Shown here one piece after another: positions 61,149-64,000 of a stretch of 64,000 bases of DNA. The stretch's first letter is position 1, and every line of letters starts with the position of its first letter. The notes below the pieces were generated by a model. It saw only the letters and a list, made by a program, of their open reading frames with translations. It had not been told where the DNA came from and ran no database searches. Made by a program: the position numbers and the translations under genes. Where the stretch lies: NCBI GenBank assembly GCA_023407175.1, contig JAEYMU010000053.1, forward strand, positions 744,001 through 808,000, read 5' to 3'. Source of the stretch: Bacillota bacterium. GTDB taxonomy: Bacteria; Bacillota_A; Clostridia; Lachnospirales; Lachnospiraceae.

Positions 61149-61841
61149 TTACTTTACATTCTTTTTTATTTGCTCTGTCTTATACAGAGTACCCGGCTCA
61201 ACTCTCTCAAGTGTTACCGCAGGCCTGGCTGTTCTGGTACTCTCCGGCGCCTTCTCCGCTTTGGTTTCCGGCTTTCCGGCCGCTTTAGAGCGGGCCTGTC
61301 TGCGTGCCTGCTTTTCTTCCCTTGCTTTTTGTTTCTTTAAAAGCTTCTTGTCAGACCGCAGCTTATTTTTTTGTGCTATGGCCTGTTTTCTCTTATTCAA
61401 TGCCATTCTAACCGATTTTGTATGTTTTTTCAATCGTCTGGCAAGAAATTTCACAATTTTATGTACCTTATTTTTTAGAAATGCAAGTAAACCCTTTATC
61501 TTCTTGTATACAAAGACAAAGGGGCCAAACAGCAACCGAATTAATTTTGTAATTAAGCTGACAATCAGGTCGCTGATCATGAAATGATACAGCACCATTC
61601 CGATTGCCATTCCCATAATTGAGAAGCCTCGTATAATCCCATCGTTTTCCCGAAACATCATGGCAAAGATAAATAAGCTTGCCCCCAGCCAGAACAAAAG
61701 ATCCTCCAATGCTATGAGTAAGCTGTCATGCTTTATCAGCCTGCGCAGAATGCGAAAAACATCATAAACTGCAAGCAAAATCGCCCCGCTTGCTATGGAC
61801 ACGAGAAAAAACCAAAGTTCAATAGAAATCGCTTCATTCAT
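61149..61841 (-). CDS. yabQ: Spore cortex biosynthesis protein YabQ
   Basis: A 230-aa membrane protein. The first about 120 residues contain four hydrophobic spans (LWFFLVSIASGAILLAVYDV, LLIALEDLLFWLGASLFIFA, FSIMGMAIGMVLYHFMI) typical of YabQ, a sigma-E-dependent protein of the forespore outer membrane needed for cortex formation. The tail is unusually long and very basic (KKQKAREEKQARRQARSK), then Pro/Glu-rich. AGGAGG precedes ATG 61841. It is co-transcribed with yabP, 9 bp upstream. Confidence 0.9.
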   Translation of the reverse strand: MNEAISIELWFFLVSIASGAILLAVYDVFRILRRLIKHDSLLIALEDLLFWLGASLFIFAMMFRENDGIIRGFSIMGMAIGMVLYHFMISDLIVSLITKLIRLLFGPFVFVYKKIKGLLAFLKNKVHKIVKFLARRLKKHTKSVRMALNKRKQAIAQKNKLRSDKKLLKKQKAREEKQARRQARSKAAGKPETKAEKAPESTRTARPAVTLERVEPGTLYKTEQIKKNVK

Positions 61842-61850
61842 ACAGGCCTC

Positions 61851-62135
61851 CTATTTAAAAAGCCTGCCAAATAAGGATTCTCCCGATTTTGTACCTGCCT
61901 GGTCCGAATAGGTTAAGCTGTCTATCCGACCGTCAATATCTACCTCACCCTTTTCCAGCGTCAGCCGGTTTACATGCAGCTCACTTCCCCGTATCATCAG
62001 CACTCCCTGCTCTGTCTGAAGCAGGACCTCTCCCGCATCAAAGGAAAGGACATCATTAACACCGGTAATCATAGCGTTTTTTCGAGCATTGATATTTAAT
62101 CTGTGGCCTTTCAGGACCTGTTGCTTTTCTTCCAT
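61851..62135 (-). CDS. yabP: Sporulation protein YabP
   Basis: A 94-aa protein of the YabP/YqfC family, with GHRLNINARKNAMITGVNDV and LLQTEQGVLMIRGSELHVNR. It is needed for spore coat or cortex formation together with YabQ and expressed under sigma-E. ATG 62135 (GGGGAGG upstream) is preferred over 62153. A sigma-E-like promoter lies about 70-100 bp upstream. Confidence 0.93.
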   Translation of the reverse strand: MEEKQQVLKGHRLNINARKNAMITGVNDVLSFDAGEVLLQTEQGVLMIRGSELHVNRLTLEKGEVDIDGRIDSLTYSDQAGTKSGESLFGRLFK

Positions 62136-62204
62136 AGAAAAAAGCCTCCCCATACAATACCTTTTGATTTATCCCCAAAATTACGGTACAGGATATATCT
62201 TTTT

Positions 62205-62235
62205 AAGTATATGAGAAGACTTGCCACTTAATTCC
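62205..62235 (-). promoter_or_regulatory. Sigma-E-like promoter of yabP-yabQ
   Basis: On the minus strand CATATACTT (62205-62213) resembles the sigma-E -10 (CATACANT). GGAATTA (62229-62235), 15 bp upstream, is a weak -35 candidate. The position, about 70 bp before yabP, and the known sigma-E control of yabPQ support it. Confidence 0.4.
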
Positions 62236-62283
62236 ATCTTAAGCTTAGAATTCATGAAGTTGTCCGCTTGATGCAAGGGGGCA

Positions 62284-62523
62284 CTATACATATTTATATA
62301 ATTCCTTCGCATCATCTTTCCTGGTAGTCTCCTGTACATCAAGGACCTCTACCTTAACAGCCTTACCGCCAAAGCCAATCTCTATCACGTCACCGACCTT
62401 GACGGTCGCAGATGCCTTGGCAAGCTTTCCGTTGATCGTTACCCTGCCCGCATCGCAGGCCTCATTGGCTATGGTACGCCTTTTTATTAATCTTGATACC
62501 TTTAGAAATTTATCCAGTCTCAT
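62284..62523 (-). CDS. rqcP: S4-domain RNA-binding protein RqcP (YabO)
   Basis: A 79-aa protein consisting of a single S4 domain: MRLDKFLKVSRLIKRRTIAN, then DAGRVTINGKLAKAS and VGDVIEIGFG. RqcP binds 50S subunits and helps RqcH add alanine tails in ribosome quality control. ATG 62523 gives the family start; the frame to 62583 would read through the intergenic repeat. It lies between yabP and hupB, the standard position. Confidence 0.93.
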   Translation of the reverse strand: MRLDKFLKVSRLIKRRTIANEACDAGRVTINGKLAKASATVKVGDVIEIGFGGKAVKVEVLDVQETTRKDDAKELYKYV

Positions 62524-62543
62524 ATGCCTTCCTTTCCCGCTTC

Positions 62544-62717
62544 CCCTGCTGCAGCTAATCCTTCTCACTTTGCCTTCGCGCATCCGTAAGAAAGCAATAA
62601 TACAGCTTTCTTACAGATCGCGGGCGCGCTCACATTCTTACCTGCAGCAGGATTAATCAGGCCTTCCCTTTCTCACGCCCTGCTGCAGCTAATCCTGCTC
62701 ACTTTGCCTTCGCGCAT
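62544..62717. repeat. 40-bp direct repeat flanking a large hairpin
   Basis: Copies at 62544-62583 and 62678-62717 (both start CCCTGCTGCAGCTAATCC and end CTTCGCGCAT) differ at one of 40 positions. Between them GTAAGAAAGC (62586-62595) pairs perfectly with GCTTTCTTAC (62605-62614), extended by CGCG/CGCG. An inverted partial copy (CCTGCAGCAGGATTAA) starts at 62641. The unit fills the rqcP-hupB gap. Confidence 0.7.
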
Positions 62718-62722
62718 AATAA

Positions 62723-62782
62723 AAAGGCTGTTTTAAAAACCCTACACCCCAGCGAGATCCGGAATTTAAAACAGCCTTTTCC
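62723..62782 (-). terminator. Terminator of hupB
   Basis: On the minus strand AAAAGGCTGTTTTAAA pairs with TTTAAAACAGCCTTTTT around a loop of about 27 bases and continues into TTATT. It lies 13 bp after the hupB stop. Confidence 0.8.
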
Positions 62783-62795
62783 ATTTTTCAATCAA

Positions 62796-63071
62796 CTATG
62801 CGTTGATAACATCCTTTAATGCCTTACCAGCTTTGAACTTAGGTGCTTTAGATGCAGCGATTTCGATTGTTTCCTTTGTTAAAGGATTTCTTCCGGTTCT
62901 TGCAGGTCTTTCGGAAACCTCAAAAGTACCGAAACCTACTAACTGAACCTTCTCACCCTTTGTTAATTCTTCTGTAACAACATCAATAAAAGCCTTTAAG
63001 GCCTTTTCTGAGTCTTTCTTGGAAAATTCTGTTTTCTCTGCAATTGCTGCAACTAATTCTGCTTTGTTCAT
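62796..63071 (-). CDS. hupB: HU-family DNA-binding protein
   Basis: A 91-aa histone-like protein that bends and compacts DNA. The dimerisation helices are [20 protein letters not shown] and [15 protein letters not shown]. The DNA-binding arm has [19 protein letters not shown], and the end is [14 protein letters not shown]. Length is exactly typical. It has its own terminator, consistent with high independent expression. It lies between mazG and rqcP. Confidence 0.97.
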   Translation of the reverse strand: MNKAELVAAIAEKTEFSKKDSEKALKAFIDVVTEELTKGEKVQLVGFGTFEVSERPARTGRNPLTKETIEIAASKAPKFKAGKALKDVINA

Positions 63072-63115
63072 GGATTTGCTCCTCCTCTAAAGTAATTATT
63101 ATATTAATCTAACAT

Positions 63116-63886
63116 TTATTTTACTTCCCTCCACAAAACATCTTGCTCCATAGGGGATAGTTCGTATAGATTCTTACCTCTGCTTTCCGCTAAAGCAAAG
63201 ACATCTACAAATCTATTTATAAACTTATTAGTGGCATTTGTCAAGGAATTTTCTGCATTTAATTGTAAAATCAGCGATAAATTAACTATTGAGAACAGTA
63301 CGTCACCAAATTCCTCCTCAATCCCTCTTTTATCCCCAATTTCAAGGGTTTCCCTAAGTTCCTGAAGCTCTTTATCAACCTTATTCAAAATCTCCCGGTA
63401 TCCACCAAAACTTACTCCTGACTTTGCCGCCTTCTTCTGTATCTTCTCTGCCCGAAGCAATGCAGGAAATGCTTTTGGAACCGATTGTATCTCACTGACT
63501 GCCCCGGTGTCCTTCTTCTCCTGCTTTTTTATCTCCTCCCAATTCCTGATGACACCCTCGGAGTCCTTCACAACAACATCCCCGAACACATGGGGATGCC
63601 GACGTATCATCTTCTCCGCTACGGTATTCAGGATATCTGATACGGTGAATTCCTTTTCTTCCTCTGCGATCGCGCCGTGAAGTGCTACCTGCAGCAGCAG
63701 ATCCCCCAGCTCTTCACATAAATTCTCCTTATCCTTATTATCGATTGCCTCTATTGTCTCATAGCATTCCTCAATCAGACAAGGCTTTAAGCTTTCGTGA
63801 GTCTGCTCCCTGTCCCAGGGACACCCATCCTTACTTCTAAGCTTTCGTATAATATTCATAAAATCTTCCCAGCTGTAATCTGACAT
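63116..63886 (-). CDS. mazG: Nucleoside triphosphate pyrophosphohydrolase MazG
   Basis: A 256-aa protein with two MazG domains. The N-terminal one has CPWDREQTHESLKPCLIEE and EELGDLLLQVALH. The C-terminal one has EEFGDVLFSIVNLSLIL, with acidic Mg ligands in each. It hydrolyses non-canonical or alarmone-related NTPs to NMPs. It is the first gene in this window of the conserved mazG-hupB-rqcP-yabP-yabQ-divIC cluster. Confidence 0.95.
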   Translation of the reverse strand: MSDYSWEDFMNIIRKLRSKDGCPWDREQTHESLKPCLIEECYETIEAIDNKDKENLCEELGDLLLQVALHGAIAEEEKEFTVSDILNTVAEKMIRRHPHVFGDVVVKDSEGVIRNWEEIKKQEKKDTGAVSEIQSVPKAFPALLRAEKIQKKAAKSGVSFGGYREILNKVDKELQELRETLEIGDKRGIEEEFGDVLFSIVNLSLILQLNAENSLTNATNKFINRFVDVFALAESRGKNLYELSPMEQDVLWREVK

Positions 63887-64000
63887 ATCCTCACTCCTTC
63901 CAAGTTGTGAAAACGGTCCCGTAATCGCATGGAGTCATTTTCATTTGTGCCCGAAAAGCCGGGCATATTACAAAGTGTGAAATGCTTTCTCATGATAATT

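Noticed and set aside
62284..62583. Longer S4 protein starting at 62583
   Set aside because: The extra 20 residues are encoded by the intergenic repeat; the family start MRLDKFL fits ATG 62523.

Overview
The window looks like chromosome from a spore-forming, anaerobic, low-GC Firmicute of the Lachnospiraceae type (Clostridia); the genus is not determined. The evidence is the run mazG-hupB-rqcP-yabP-yabQ-divIC-tRNA-Met-spoIIE-tilS-hpt-ftsH at 54.0-63.9 kb, strong AGGAGG-type ribosome binding sites, many non-ATG starts confirmed by family N-termini, a DUF6110 / P1B-ATPase pair and a VanW-family protein. I saw no phage, transposase, plasmid or CRISPR signature. This is mostly ordinary chromosome with small accessory islands.

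Layout. 0-2.4 kb: the tail of an unknown gene, then an ECF sigma factor and its overlapping membrane-anchored partner. 2.4-8.1 kb: a tightly packed minus-strand operon, ubiD-ubiA-ubiX followed by lipoprotein, ATPase and permease genes of a TauABC/SsuABC-type importer. It suggests that an imported aromatic carboxylate is prenylated and decarboxylated into a quinone. 8.4-10.6 kb: ahpC-ahpF behind a PerR-like box. 10.9-13.5 kb: a 26-aa membrane peptide, DUF6110 and a P1B-type ATPase without the usual CPC motif. 13.5-16.0 kb: oleate hydratase and a TetR regulator. 16.3-24.2 kb: an iron-siderophore island with binding protein, two FecCD permeases, an ATPase, an exporter-fold ABC half transporter, a divergent AraC/PchR-type regulator and a second binding protein. 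Both binding-protein promoters have the same layout and share a GTTAG-N6-CTAAC operator.

24.8-48.8 kb is mixed housekeeping: DUF4886, rlmD, yhaM-like, an HtrA-like protein that has lost catalytic residues, a GHL6-like glycosidase, mutS2 with a two-component system, trmL, cheX, an Lrp/aminotransferase pair, a HypE/AIR-synthase-like protein, vanW, nth, a DUF4080 radical SAM protein, a DUF2156 protein and a PF06541 membrane protein. 49.0-53.8 kb is an accessory patch: small membrane proteins, a gene remnant, a response regulator with a Spo0A-type DNA-binding domain, an AgrC-like GHKL kinase and a GNAT acetyltransferase.

54.0-63.9 kb is the conserved division/sporulation cluster. The spoIIE promoter has perfect TTGACA and TATAAT hexamers 21 bp apart, flanked by two Spo0A-box-like sites, as in Bacillus. 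Several intergenic gaps hold clusters of two or three consecutive hairpins, and one gap holds a 40-bp direct repeat, so short palindromic repeats appear to be a general feature of this genome. All calls come from reading the sequence; no database search was run.
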